Program-made: the position numbers and the translations under genes
Notes under the pieces: generated by a model
Databases searched by the model: none
The model's input: only the letters and a program-made list of their open reading frames with translations
What the model was told of the DNA's origin: nothing
Shown: positions 51,649 through 60,373 of the stretch, piece by piece
Layout: the number at the start of each line of letters is the position of its first letter
How positions within the stretch are numbered: the stretch's first letter is position 1
Assembly: GCA_020635395.1 (NCBI GenBank)
Contig: JACJZV010000004.1
Coordinates: 124,001-188,000, forward strand
Reading direction: 5' to 3'
From: Flavobacteriales bacterium
Lineage (GTDB): Bacteria > Bacteroidota > Bacteroidia > NS11-12g > UBA9320
DNA length: 64,000 nucleotides

Positions 51649-53109
51649 TTAAGACATTAGGGTTGCATTTTTTATGAAAATCTGACGGTCGTCGAAAGGG
51701 TATTTCACACCTTTTATTTCCTGATAGGTTTCGTGCCCTTTCCCAGCTAATAGAATGATGTCTCCAGCTTTGGCAAGACTTATGGCCGTTTTTATGGCTT
51801 CCTCCCTATCCGTTATTTTAAGTGTTTTTTTATAGTGTTGAGGTTCTACCCCGGTTTGCATATCGGCCAAAATTGCCTCGGGGTTTTCATTTCGGGGATT
51901 GTCGGAGGTTAGAATGACCTTATCTCCCAATTCGCAAGCCACTTTGGCCATTATAGGTCTTTTTTCATGGTCGCGATTTCCCCCACAACCAACTACAGTA
52001 ATCAGTTGTTCGTTTTTGCTTCGAATGGCATTTATGGTTTCCAACACATTTTGCAAAGCATCGGGTGTATGGGCATAATCCACCACTCCAATTATTCCTT
52101 GAGGAGTTTTGATGTATTCAAACCTACCAGAAACAGCATGCAACAAGGTAAGTGTGGTTATGATTTCTTCCGAAGATTTGCCTAACAAAAAGGCAACACT
52201 GTACACCAACAACAAGTTGTACGCATTAAATTTTCCCACCAAATGATACCACGCCTCTTTGTTGTCGATTTCTAACAACATTCCATTAAAGTCATGTTCT
52301 ATAATTCGAGCCTTAAAATCGCTGGCAGAGTGTAAAGAGTAACTGTATTTAGCAGCCCGACAATTTTGAAGCATGAATAATCCATTTTTGTCGTCCTTAT
52401 TGGTAATGGCAATGCTATCGGCGGCCAAACCATCAAACAACTGCTTTTTGACATTTCGGTAGTTTGCAAAATTTTCGTGATAATCAAGGTGGTCGTGGGT
52501 AATGTTTGTAAAGGCTGCCAACTTAAACTTTAGCCCTCCTACCCTATGCTGATGAATGGCGTGCGAACTAACCTCCATAAACACATATTGGCAACCCTGC
52601 GAAACCATTTCAGCCAAAAGCCGATTGAGTGTTATGGCATCAGGCGTGGTATGCGTTGCCGGAATTGTTTGTTCGTTTATTTTATTCTCGACCGTGCTTA
52701 GCAAGCCCACCGAGTGTCCAAAAGTTTTAAATAAATTAAATAAAAGGGTAGCCACAGTTGTTTTTCCGTTCGTGCCAGTTACCCCCACCAATTCTATTTT
52801 CTCGCTCGGATTGTCAAAATAATTGGCAGCCAACTTGCCAAGAAACAACCCAGAATCTGCACAAACAATATAGGTAACCCCTTTCTCAATGTTTTCAGGC
52901 AACTGCTGACAAACAATGGCTTTTGCCCCCTTTTCTACGGCTGTTTTTATGTAGCCGTGTCCGTCGGTAAGGCTACCAACCACAGCCACAAAAACATCTC
53001 CTGCAGAAATCTTTCGCGAATCAAGCTCGAGGTTATTAATTTCTATATCGCTGTTTCCAACAATGTCAAAATCAATTTCTTTGGGCAATATTTGTATTAA
53101 CTTTTTCAT
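51649..53109 (-). CDS. murE: UDP-MurNAc-tripeptide synthetase MurE
   Basis: MurE adds the third residue of the stem peptide. The 486-residue protein has GVTGTNGKTTVATLLFNL near residue 110, MEVSSHAIHQHRVGGL near residue 175 and the specificity loop TSDNPRNENPEAIL near residue 402. The D-N-P-R arrangement is the form that binds meso-diaminopimelate, so the organism should make DAP-type peptidoglycan. No murF follows; it must be elsewhere. The start overlaps the ftsI stop by four bases. Confidence 0.97.
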   Translation of the reverse strand: MKKLIQILPKEIDFDIVGNSDIEINNLELDSRKISAGDVFVAVVGSLTDGHGYIKTAVEKGAKAIVCQQLPENIEKGVTYIVCADSGLFLGKLAANYFDNPSEKIELVGVTGTNGKTTVATLLFNLFKTFGHSVGLLSTVENKINEQTIPATHTTPDAITLNRLLAEMVSQGCQYVFMEVSSHAIHQHRVGGLKFKLAAFTNITHDHLDYHENFANYRNVKKQLFDGLAADSIAITNKDDKNGLFMLQNCRAAKYSYSLHSASDFKARIIEHDFNGMLLEIDNKEAWYHLVGKFNAYNLLLVYSVAFLLGKSSEEIITTLTLLHAVSGRFEYIKTPQGIIGVVDYAHTPDALQNVLETINAIRSKNEQLITVVGCGGNRDHEKRPIMAKVACELGDKVILTSDNPRNENPEAILADMQTGVEPQHYKKTLKITDREEAIKTAISLAKAGDIILLAGKGHETYQEIKGVKYPFDDRQIFIKNATLMS

Positions 53110-55199
53110 GGCTTCACTCTAAGTTTTACATAAACATTTTGCCCTTTTATGAGTGCTGTACCTTCATTAGGCCATTGCTCATAAACCTTTCCGTAGCCTG
53201 AAAAATTTAGCTTAAAACCCTCATTTTCAAACAAAACGAGGCAGTCTCGCAAACTCATTCCTTCTATATTTGGCATCTTATTGCCGTTAAACTGAATGGC
53301 TCGTTCTATCAATTCATCCGTATCGGGTTTAAGAATGATAAACTCTCTATTTTTTGAATCAAAATCGGCATCCAAATCAAATAGGGAGGTCACTTCTTTT
53401 AGCTCCCTTACCGTTCCGCAAAGCATTTTGGGCAAAGCCCCTGTGTCTGCCTTTGGCAATGGTTCGCGAACAGCATTTGCATAAATATTTTTAGCTATTT
53501 CCTTAAAAACCGGAAGTGCCACAGCAGCACCATAGTATCTGCCTTTAGTGGGCCGGCTTACCAAAACCAACAGAGTATATTGAGGCTTATCGGCAGGAAA
53601 ATACCCAATAAAACTACTGTTGTATGCATTTTTTTCATAACCTGCAGCTCCCGAAATTCGGGCTGTTCCGGTTTTGCCTGCCACGGTAAAGGGCAGATTT
53701 TTGAGGTCGGTTGCTGTTCCATTTTGAACAACGCCCTCCAACAAAGCTCTCAAATCCTTTAGGGTAGATGACTTACATATTTTTGATTCAATAACGGTTG
53801 GTTCAAAGGTGGCATCCACCATACCCAATGAGCCGATTTTTGAAATGAGGTAGGGTTTCATCATTTTGCCATTGTTGGCCACGGCATTGTAAAGCATTGC
53901 CACATGCAGCGGACTCATTGCCACGGAATAGCCAATGGAGGTTGACGGCACTCCCATGCCAGACCACCCAGGTTTGCCGGGTCGCAATATTTTGGGATGG
54001 GCCTCGCCATTCATGCCGGTTTCAAGAGGGGTGGTTAGATGCAACTCATCAAAATATTCTATAAATTTTTCTGGCGATTTACCAAAAACATCGTACGCTG
54101 TTCGAGAAATACCCACGTTTGACGATTTCTCAAATACTTGGCGATAGGTCAATTTTTTGAAGCTACCATGTCCCACATCCTCTATTTCATCTCTACCAAA
54201 AAACTTATACTTTCCGTAGTTTACTTCAACAGAATCTTCCAGTTCTACCCCACCATTATCTAAACAGGCCAATGCAGAAACTAATTTTATAGTACTTCCA
54301 GGTTCGTAGTTTGTGCCAATAGCATGATTAAACCGTTCAAAAAGTCCTTCGGGTGTCTGATTTATATTGCTTATTGCCTTTATTTTTCCAGTAGAAACTT
54401 CCAACAATATGGCGGTTCCAAATTCGGCACCGTTGGCCAAAATACTGTTCGATAAATTTTCGGAAACAATATCCTGCAAGTGAATATCAATGGTTGTGTA
54501 TATATCCTTCCCATTCTCAGGTTTTATGCTGAATTCATCCTCCACCGGCTCGTATCCTCCAACAATTCTTCGCACGTATTGCTCGCCATCTACACCCGAA
54601 AGAACCGAATCAAAACTGGCTTCTATACCCGCCCCATGATGATTTTCATTTACAAAACCTATGGTTCGAGCCATCAAATCGAGATACGGTTTTTTTCGTT
54701 TGGTTTCTTCTTGCACAATAAGTCCACCTTTATTTTTTCCATTTAAAAAAATAGGCCAGCCCCGCATTTCCTTTACCTGAATGAAACTGGCATTTCTGAT
54801 GATGGTTTTATAGCGAGTGGTAGCTCGATAGCCTTTGGTTAAAATATCTAAATATTCTTCATAAGTCCTGTTTTTCAGCGTGTTGCAAAGATTTTTTGCC
54901 AAAAGTGGTTTGTATTGTTCAAATGAGTCTTTGTGAAATTCTTTGATTACCCCGAAATCAATAGACACCTGATAAATAGGAACAGAAGTGGCCAACAGGC
55001 TTCCATCTTCTGAATAAATACTGCCTCTTATGGCTGGCACTTTTAGCATCTTTTGATGCAGGCTATCATCTAAATCGAGCCAATAATCTCCTTTGCCATA
55101 CTGAATTTTAACTGTTGAATACAAAATGGCAGCAGCCAAAAAGACAAGCATAAAAATGCTGACCAACACACGCCACAATATGTCTTTCTTTACATTCAC
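53106..55199 (-). CDS. ftsI: septal peptidoglycan transpeptidase FtsI (PBP3) with PASTA domain
   Basis: FtsI cross-links septal peptidoglycan with FtsW. The 697-residue protein has one membrane helix (about 10-30), the dimerisation domain (RGSIYSEDGSLLA near residue 58), and the transpeptidase domain with S302-TI-K305 (SxxK), S359-S-N361 (SxN) and KTG in VAGKTGTARI near residue 515. A C-terminal PASTA domain (last ~60 residues, MPNIEGMSLRDCLVLFE) follows. It overlaps ftsL and murE by four bases each. Confidence 0.97.
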   Translation of the reverse strand: MNVKKDILWRVLVSIFMLVFLAAAILYSTVKIQYGKGDYWLDLDDSLHQKMLKVPAIRGSIYSEDGSLLATSVPIYQVSIDFGVIKEFHKDSFEQYKPLLAKNLCNTLKNRTYEEYLDILTKGYRATTRYKTIIRNASFIQVKEMRGWPIFLNGKNKGGLIVQEETKRKKPYLDLMARTIGFVNENHHGAGIEASFDSVLSGVDGEQYVRRIVGGYEPVEDEFSIKPENGKDIYTTIDIHLQDIVSENLSNSILANGAEFGTAILLEVSTGKIKAISNINQTPEGLFERFNHAIGTNYEPGSTIKLVSALACLDNGGVELEDSVEVNYGKYKFFGRDEIEDVGHGSFKKLTYRQVFEKSSNVGISRTAYDVFGKSPEKFIEYFDELHLTTPLETGMNGEAHPKILRPGKPGWSGMGVPSTSIGYSVAMSPLHVAMLYNAVANNGKMMKPYLISKIGSLGMVDATFEPTVIESKICKSSTLKDLRALLEGVVQNGTATDLKNLPFTVAGKTGTARISGAAGYEKNAYNSSFIGYFPADKPQYTLLVLVSRPTKGRYYGAAVALPVFKEIAKNIYANAVREPLPKADTGALPKMLCGTVRELKEVTSLFDLDADFDSKNREFIILKPDTDELIERAIQFNGNKMPNIEGMSLRDCLVLFENEGFKLNFSGYGKVYEQWPNEGTALIKGQNVYVKLRVKP

Positions 55200-55528
55200 C
55201 TTTTCTTATCATTCAAGTCTATGGGCGATTTTGAAAGCGGCTCTATTTGCCGGTCTTTTAACCTTTTTGCTACATCCGATTGTTTATTTTGCCCAACCAA
55301 TTCTGATTTTAGGGTTATAAATTCCGCTCGTAGCTCTTTCAACTCTTCCTTTAGTGCCTCCACTCTTCTCAACTTTTTGTCCGATTGATGCGATATGTAG
55401 ATATAGGGAAGCCCCATCAAGAGCAAAACCAACAACACCTGAAAGACATTAGATAGAGTTAACTCTTGTTTTTCAGCATTGGCAGCCCCCTCAGTCGCGG
55501 TGTTTATATTCTCTTCTTCCTCTTTCAT
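55196..55528 (-). CDS. ftsL: FtsL-like division protein
   Basis: The 110-residue protein has an acidic N-terminus, one membrane helix (about 28-47, VFQVLLVLLLMGLPYIYIS) and a predicted coiled coil (about 50-85, heptads of Leu and Glu/Lys). This is the topology of FtsL, which with FtsB and FtsQ activates FtsWI. Sequence similarity between FtsL proteins is weak, so the call rests on topology and on the invariant position between rsmH and ftsI. Overlaps both neighbours by four bases. Confidence 0.8.
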   Translation of the reverse strand: MKEEEENINTATEGAANAEKQELTLSNVFQVLLVLLLMGLPYIYISHQSDKKLRRVEALKEELKELRAEFITLKSELVGQNKQSDVAKRLKDRQIEPLSKSPIDLNDKKR

Positions 55529-56424
55529 AATCTTTCGGCTATTCTTAATTTGGCACTCCTCGACCTCGGATTTTCGGCCTGTTCCTGTTCGTCTGCCACA
55601 ATGGGTTTTCGGTTCACAGCGGCGAATGGCTTATCAACATTTCCAAAACTATCAGAAACCACATCACCCTCAATGTTTCCACAATTGATGAAGTTCTTCA
55701 CCATTCTATCTTCCAAGCTGTGATATGACATCACCACCAACCTCCCTCCGGGTTTTAAAACTTCTGCCGACTTTTCAAGCAAAATTTTCAGACTATTCAA
55801 TTCACCGTTTACCTCAATGCGAATGGCCTGAAACAATTGAGCTAACTCTTTATTTCGTTGTTTGGCAGGTATAAACTCTTCGGCCATAGAGGCAAGTTCT
55901 CCAGTAGTCTCAATAGGCATTTGCCCCCTCCGCGAAACAATTTTTGCAGCCAGTTTTCGGGCAAACTTTACCTCGCCATACACCTTAAATATCCTATACA
56001 GCTCGGCCTCTTGATATGTATTAATAACAGATTTTGCACTAACCGTTTGCTCTTGATTCATTCGCATATCAAGCGGTGCATCGGCTCGAAAAGAAAAACC
56101 TCTGCCGCCTTCATCTATTTGGTGTGATGAAATACCCAAATCAGCCAAAATGCCATTGACCTTTTCAATTTCATAGAATTTCAGAAAATTCTTGATATAC
56201 TGAAAATTATGATCAACAAAAATCAAATTTGGGTGATCCTGCACCCTTTTTACGGCATCATTATCCTGATCAAAAGCAATGAGTTTGCCGGTAGTTAATT
56301 GTTTTAAAATTTCTGCCGAATGGCCACCACCACCATACGTAGCATCCACATACACCCCATCGGGCACAATGCACAAGCCATCAAGACACTGCGTAAGCAT
56401 AACCGGAATATGATATTTAGTCAT
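55525..56424 (-). CDS. rsmH: 16S rRNA (cytosine-1402-N4)-methyltransferase RsmH
   Basis: RsmH methylates C1402 in the 30S P site. The 299-residue protein begins MTKYHIPVMLTQCLDGL and shows VYVDATYGGGGHSAEIL (SAM site, about 27-42), GILADLGISSHQIDEGGRGFSFR in parts near residue 95, APLDMRMNQ, and VMSYHSLEDRMVKNF near residue 232. The start at 56424 is the family-like one. ATG at 56433 (five bases after GGAGG, a rare Shine-Dalgarno-like match) and GTG at 56439 are in-frame alternatives. It overlaps the mraZ 3' end. Confidence 0.94.
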   Translation of the reverse strand: MTKYHIPVMLTQCLDGLCIVPDGVYVDATYGGGGHSAEILKQLTTGKLIAFDQDNDAVKRVQDHPNLIFVDHNFQYIKNFLKFYEIEKVNGILADLGISSHQIDEGGRGFSFRADAPLDMRMNQEQTVSAKSVINTYQEAELYRIFKVYGEVKFARKLAAKIVSRRGQMPIETTGELASMAEEFIPAKQRNKELAQLFQAIRIEVNGELNSLKILLEKSAEVLKPGGRLVVMSYHSLEDRMVKNFINCGNIEGDVVSDSFGNVDKPFAAVNRKPIVADEQEQAENPRSRSAKLRIAERL

Positions 56425-56878
56425 CGCCACCATCGTCACCTCCCATTACTTCTTCGGCTAAGTCAGCATAATCATCCGGATCAATTTCCATCTGCTGATC
56501 GTAAACCTTTTTAGACCATATTTCGATTTTGTTTTCGTAGGCATAAAAAATCAAGTCAGACTCAATTTCTGCATACGCACACAACTTTTTGGGTATCAAA
56601 ATCCGCGATGCTGCATCAATCTTTACCTCTGTTGCACCGCTATTAAACAGCCGCTTAAATCTCCTATCGTTTCGCTTGAAGTCGCTTAGCTTATTCAGCT
56701 TTTTGGTTTCCTCATCCCAATCGTTACGGGTATAAAGCGTCAAACATTTATCAAAGCCCCTATTTATCACCATTCGATCGAGGGCATCAGGAGGTATCTG
56801 CCGTTTTAAACCGGCAGGCACAATGGTCCGACCCTTGTCGTCCATTTTACACTCAAATTCTCCTAAATACCCTGACAT
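56417..56878 (-). CDS. mraZ: transcriptional regulator MraZ
   Basis: MraZ is a DNA-binding regulator of the dcw cluster with two AbrB-like repeats. The 153-residue protein begins MSGYLGEFECKMDDKGRTIV; the first D-x-K-G-R is at about residue 13-17, and the second repeat ends in KIDAASRILIPKKLCAYAEI near residue 95. The C-terminus is Asp/Gly-rich (GGDDGGDD). A longer frame from 56965 would start inside the operator repeats and was rejected. It is the first gene of the cluster and should repress its own transcript through those repeats. Confidence 0.95.
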   Translation of the reverse strand: MSGYLGEFECKMDDKGRTIVPAGLKRQIPPDALDRMVINRGFDKCLTLYTRNDWDEETKKLNKLSDFKRNDRRFKRLFNSGATEVKIDAASRILIPKKLCAYAEIESDLIFYAYENKIEIWSKKVYDQQMEIDPDDYADLAEEVMGGDDGGDD

Positions 56879-56916
56879 GCATGATAAAAAAATCGAGGTA
56901 AAATTACGACACACTC

Positions 56917-56942
56917 TCCCACTTTTTACCACTATTTCCCAC
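56917..56942 (-). promoter_or_regulatory. MraZ operator: three 10-bp-spaced GTGGGA-type repeats
   Basis: On the minus strand GTGGGA, GTGGTA and GTGGGA occur at exact 10-base intervals, each after an A/T-rich spacer (AAAAAGTGGG form). MraZ is known to bind direct repeats of TGGG with this helical spacing upstream of mraZ. The nearest repeat is 38 bases from the mraZ start. Confidence 0.8.
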
Positions 56943-57124
56943 TTTTTGACAGATTTAATATCCACACAATTGTTAAAACACTAATAATGAATGAATTAAA
57001 ATGTGGGGGATTTTGAAATATTTTATCTCAATTCTAATCAATGGGCTTCCAAAACGAATAAAATTTGACTAAAAAATAAATTTGGTAGAGCAAAGTGGGG
57101 AACCATTTAAAGAGATTAAAAATG

Positions 57125-57132
57125 TAAGTTTG
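57125..57132 (+). promoter_or_regulatory. -7 promoter box of the NusG paralogue gene
   Basis: TAAGTTTG matches TAnnTTTG exactly and lies 22 bases before the ATG at 57155, predicting a leader of about 18 bases. Confidence 0.6.
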
Positions 57133-57154
57133 CCATTGCTTTTTTCATAACTCA

Positions 57155-57658
57155 ATGGAAGAAAACAGTTGGAAAGTGATATACGTGGGTGCCAGGCAGG
57201 AAAAAAAAGTTGCCAAGAAATTATCTGAATTAGGTATAGAAAATTATTTGCCCCTTGCCAAAAGATTGAGCCAATGGAGTGACCGAAAAAAATGGGTCGA
57301 GTTCCCAATGTTCAATGGCTATTTGTTTGTTCGTCCCACACCAAAAGAACGAGAAATTGTTTTGCATCAACATGGGGTTATAAACTATTTGCGATTTGAG
57401 CAGGCTGACGCTATTGTAAAAAAACACGAAATCGAAATAATTCAAATAATAGAAAAAGAGGGTTATTACGCAGAAACCATTTTTACCTCGGATGATTTTG
57501 AAGTGGGTGACAAAGTGTTGGTAACAGAAGGTCCTTTAAAAGGGCAGGTTGTTGATTTATTGCGAAAAAACAACGAAAAAATGTTTCTAATTGCTTTTGA
57601 TAGTATTGGCCAAAGCATAAAACTAAATATTCCCATGGAATTTTTGGCAAGAAGTTAA
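57155..57658 (+). CDS. UpxY-type specialised NusG/RfaH paralogue
   Basis: The 167-residue protein has an NGN domain (about 5-105; WKVIYVGARQEKKVAKKLSE, NYLPLAKRLSQWSDRKKWVE and FNGYLFVRP in order) and a C-terminal KOW domain (about 110-165; GDKVLVTEGPLKGQVVDLL). It resembles Bacteroidota UpxY factors, which travel with RNA polymerase and prevent early termination in surface-polysaccharide operons. It is too short and diverged to be the housekeeping NusG. Here it is alone, divergent from mraZ and closed by a strong terminator, so its targets are not adjacent. Confidence 0.88.
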   Translation: MEENSWKVIYVGARQEKKVAKKLSELGIENYLPLAKRLSQWSDRKKWVEFPMFNGYLFVRPTPKEREIVLHQHGVINYLRFEQADAIVKKHEIEIIQIIEKEGYYAETIFTSDDFEVGDKVLVTEGPLKGQVVDLLRKNNEKMFLIAFDSIGQSIKLNIPMEFLARS

Positions 57659-57662
57659 AAAA

Positions 57663-57682
57663 AAGGCCGCTCAAGCGGCCTT
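57663..57682. terminator. bidirectional intrinsic terminator
   Basis: AAGGCCGCT pairs with AGCGGCCTT around a two-base CA loop, flanked by A and T runs. It separates the NusG paralogue from the convergent OmpA-family gene. Confidence 0.85.
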
Positions 57683-57707
57683 AAAATTTCCTATTAAACT
57701 GAATTGA

Positions 57708-58841
57708 TTAGAGCGTAAGGTGTAATTCCACCCTTCTGTTAAGAGCTCTTCCTTCGGCTGTATTGTTTGTAGCCACCGGATTTGCTTCGCCAAACCCATT
57801 TGAGGTCATGCGAGAAGCTGCTATTCCTTTGCCCTCAAGATACGCTTTAACTGATGCAGCTCTTCGTTTTGACAAATCCAAATTATGATCTGCACCGCCA
57901 GTATTGTCGGTATAGCCTTGAATATCCAATGTTGATTTTGGATAGTCATTCATAATTTTAACTACTTTGTCCAATGATTCGTACGATTCGGCTTTCAAAA
58001 CATCGCTATCTGTTTCAAAATAGATATTTTTAGCCAAAATCATTACCGTTTCTGCAACCTCAGAACAACCTGATTTAGTCACTTTCACTCCTTTAGGTGT
58101 ATTCGGACATTTGTCGTCCTTATCCGGTACTCCGTCATTATCAGAATCCATGTCAACCATTGCTCCAGCATTCTTGCCAGTCAAATTATAACCAACTCTT
58201 ATAAATGGCGTTATACCTTGTCCAAAACCATTTACCGAACCTCCAGGAAAAATTTCCTTAACGCCATCTGATATAGATGTTGCATCTCCGGTTTTAAACA
58301 TGCCGTAGGCAAGGTTCAATTCCATCCCCACATAGAAGCTTTGATTAATCCAATAATCTGCTCCGATGAAAGGTGCAATTGTGATACCACTAAAATTAAA
58401 ATCAAAGGTTTCATTATGATTAGCGACATAACCGCTATCAATCGCATTTGTACCTGTCAATCCAATCTTTCCGGTCCTAAATCCAAGACTTCCACCCCAA
58501 AAAGGCGAAAATCTTGAGTTTCCATTCCAGTGTTTTTCAACACCCAATCCGATACCAAAACTTGATATTTTTGTTACATAATCTCCTTTAATGTTTACAC
58601 TATCAGGTGCAGCAATAAAGTTTTGGGTGATATTAGCATTATTAAAGCTAAAATCTGCTCTCAACCCAAGCGTAGGAGATAAAAAATATCTTGCTCTTAA
58701 ATTGGGTAATATAAAATTGGGACCTATGGAATTTAAGTTTCCACCGGCCTCAATCAATACATCACCATCTGTTTGTTTTTGAGCAAAACCATTTGCACCA
58801 AACACACCAAGTATCAGTAATATTATACTGAATCTTTTCAT
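57708..58841 (-). CDS. OmpA family outer membrane protein with TSP3 repeat
   Basis: The 377-residue protein starts MKRFSIILLILGVFGANGFAQ (signal peptide), followed by an eight-stranded barrel-like region (about 22-225), a calcium-binding thrombospondin type 3 stretch (DSDNDGVPDKDDKCPNTP near residue 233) and an OmpA C-terminal peptidoglycan-binding domain (about 262-377; ILAKNIYFETDSDVLKAESY, DIQGYTDNTGG, NLDLSKRRAASVKAYL). It ties the outer membrane to the wall. The start at 58841 was preferred over 58865, which gives a poor signal peptide. It lies 24 bases after the porin-like gene and is probably cotranscribed. Confidence 0.92.
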   Translation of the reverse strand: MKRFSIILLILGVFGANGFAQKQTDGDVLIEAGGNLNSIGPNFILPNLRARYFLSPTLGLRADFSFNNANITQNFIAAPDSVNIKGDYVTKISSFGIGLGVEKHWNGNSRFSPFWGGSLGFRTGKIGLTGTNAIDSGYVANHNETFDFNFSGITIAPFIGADYWINQSFYVGMELNLAYGMFKTGDATSISDGVKEIFPGGSVNGFGQGITPFIRVGYNLTGKNAGAMVDMDSDNDGVPDKDDKCPNTPKGVKVTKSGCSEVAETVMILAKNIYFETDSDVLKAESYESLDKVVKIMNDYPKSTLDIQGYTDNTGGADHNLDLSKRRAASVKAYLEGKGIAASRMTSNGFGEANPVATNNTAEGRALNRRVELHLTL

Positions 58842-58865
58842 AATTGAAAATCCTTGTGTGTTCAA

Positions 58866-59549
58866 TTATTTCAAAAGAAAACCTACTCTGAAAGAAGGGT
58901 TAATGAATTCGCCTAAAGTAGAAACCTTGCCACCCGGAGTAACAGTGGTAGAAGTACTTGGAGTTGTTCCACTTGTTACTGTCATTTCTTCATCACCAAC
59001 AGTGGCCGCGGTAAAACCGAATCCTAATTGGGTACCAAGGTAGAATGAATTTCCAACCCAATAATCAGCACCAAGCAAGGCTGCAATGCCAAATGAAGAA
59101 ACTTTCATTGAACTTGTAGAGCTGTAGTTTGCCATATACGTGCTACCATCAGAGTTTGAACCTTCTGTAGAAAAACTTCCACTTGAAAATCCTAATTGAG
59201 CACCAACAAATGGAGAAAAACGATTGTTTCCTGAAAAATGATTTTCAATACCCAACCCTACACCAAAACCAGAAGCCTTTGCCATGTATGAACCAGCAGT
59301 ACCTGTTCCATCCGGAAATTCTTTAAAATTGGAAGTAGCACTTGTACTGTTAATAGACAAATCTAAACGGGCTACCATGTTGTCAGACAAGAAATATCTG
59401 AAACGAAGACTTGACAAACCGAAGTTGTCATTTAAAGTAGATAAATTGAATTGTGCCTCAGTGGCCAAATCACCTTGAACCGGTTTTTGAGCCAATACAA
59501 AAATTGAAGACAACAAAAGAATCGAAGTTGTGATAAATGCTTTTTTCAT
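58866..59549 (-). CDS. outer membrane beta-barrel protein (porin-like)
   Basis: The 227-residue protein has a signal peptide (MKKAFITTSILLLSSIFVLAQ) and alternating hydrophobic beta strands typical of a small eight-stranded barrel, with LSSLRFRYFLSDNMVARLDLS and GFGVGLGIENHFSGNNRFSPFVGAQLGF-like segments. The same landmarks (RARYFLSPTLGLRADFS; GVEKHWNGNSRFSPFWGGSLG) occur in the barrel of the downstream OmpA-family protein, so the two barrels are paralogous. The protein ends in a strand FRVGFLLK, consistent with BAM recognition. Confidence 0.85.
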   Translation of the reverse strand: MKKAFITTSILLLSSIFVLAQKPVQGDLATEAQFNLSTLNDNFGLSSLRFRYFLSDNMVARLDLSINSTSATSNFKEFPDGTGTAGSYMAKASGFGVGLGIENHFSGNNRFSPFVGAQLGFSSGSFSTEGSNSDGSTYMANYSSTSSMKVSSFGIAALLGADYWVGNSFYLGTQLGFGFTAATVGDEEMTVTSGTTPSTSTTVTPGGKVSTLGEFINPSFRVGFLLK

Positions 59550-59567
59550 ATCTTAAAACTTTTTGCA

Positions 59568-59600
59568 CAAACTTATGATTATTTTTTTTTGATAAACAAA
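59568..59600 (-). promoter_or_regulatory. promoter of the outer-membrane protein pair, TTTG-N21-TAAGTTTG
   Basis: On the minus strand TTTG (59600-59597) is followed after 21 bases by TAAGTTTG (59575-59568), an exact -7 match. The leader before the ATG at 59549 would be about 14 bases. Confidence 0.65.
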
Positions 59601-59617
59601 TGATTTTTAAACAACTA

Positions 59618-59944
59618 TTAAACCGCGAAGCTCTCACCGCAGCCACAAGTTCTTGTTGCGTTTGGGTTAATGAAGTTAAATCCGCGTCCGTTCAGCCCGT
59701 CTGTAAAGTCTAATTCGGTGCCACACAAATACAAAAATGATTTCATATCGCACACAATTTTGGCACCGTTTGATTCAAATACCTGATCACCTTCTTTCTC
59801 CTCATTATCGAAGTCAAGGTTGTAACTCAAACCGCTGCAGCCTCCGCCAATTACCGAAACTCGAATAAAATAGTCTGCTGTAAGATGTTCTTCAGCCATC
59901 AATTGGTTTATTTTTGTCAGAGCCGGTGGTGTTATTGTTATCAT
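59618..59944 (-). CDS. iscA: A-type iron-sulfur carrier (IscA/ErpA family)
   Basis: A-type carriers pass Fe-S clusters from the scaffold to target enzymes. The 108-residue protein has the three family cysteines: one in GGGCSGLSYNL near residue 35 and two in RTCGCGESFAV at the C-terminus, with the expected spacing. It begins MITITPPALTKINQLM and is three bases downstream of iscU. Confidence 0.93.
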   Translation of the reverse strand: MITITPPALTKINQLMAEEHLTADYFIRVSVIGGGCSGLSYNLDFDNEEKEGDQVFESNGAKIVCDMKSFLYLCGTELDFTDGLNGRGFNFINPNATRTCGCGESFAV

Positions 59945-59947
59945 AAC

Positions 59948-60346
59948 TTATGCAATCTCTTCCAACCCTTGTTTTTTGCGATAATCGTTGATGGCGGTTT
60001 TTATGGCATCTTCTGCCAAAACAGAGCAGTGAATTTTAACCGGCGGCAGTGCCAATTCTTCCACAATTGCCATGTTGTCTATTTGCATGGCCTCATCGAT
60101 GGATTTTCCTTTTAACCATTCTGTGGCCAATGATGAGGAGGCAATGGCCGAACCACAGCCAAATGTCTTGAATTTCGCATCTTCGATTATTCCGGTGGCA
60201 TCATTTACCTGAATTTGAAGACGCATTACATCACCACATTCGGGTGCCCCAACAAGGCCAGTGCCAACGTTTTTCGACTCTTTATCCAAGGTTCCTATGT
60301 TTCTTGGATTGTTGTAATGATCAATAACTTTTTGTGAGTATGCCAT
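59948..60346 (-). CDS. iscU: iron-sulfur cluster scaffold IscU
   Basis: IscU is the platform on which [2Fe-2S] clusters form. The 132-residue protein has the three cluster cysteines Cys37 (APECGD), Cys64 (TFGCGSA) and Cys107 (IHCSVLAEDA), and the LPPVK peptide (100-104) recognised by the HscA chaperone. It lies 27 bases after iscS and three before iscA; hscA, hscB and fdx do not follow. Confidence 0.96.
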   Translation of the reverse strand: MAYSQKVIDHYNNPRNIGTLDKESKNVGTGLVGAPECGDVMRLQIQVNDATGIIEDAKFKTFGCGSAIASSSLATEWLKGKSIDEAMQIDNMAIVEELALPPVKIHCSVLAEDAIKTAINDYRKKQGLEEIA

Positions 60347-60373
60347 TTTTTGTCTTTTTCAATTGTTGTTATA

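Noticed and set aside
56879..56965. Longer MraZ start
   Set aside because: The added codons cover the operator repeats; the ATG at 56878 begins with the conserved MraZ N-terminus.
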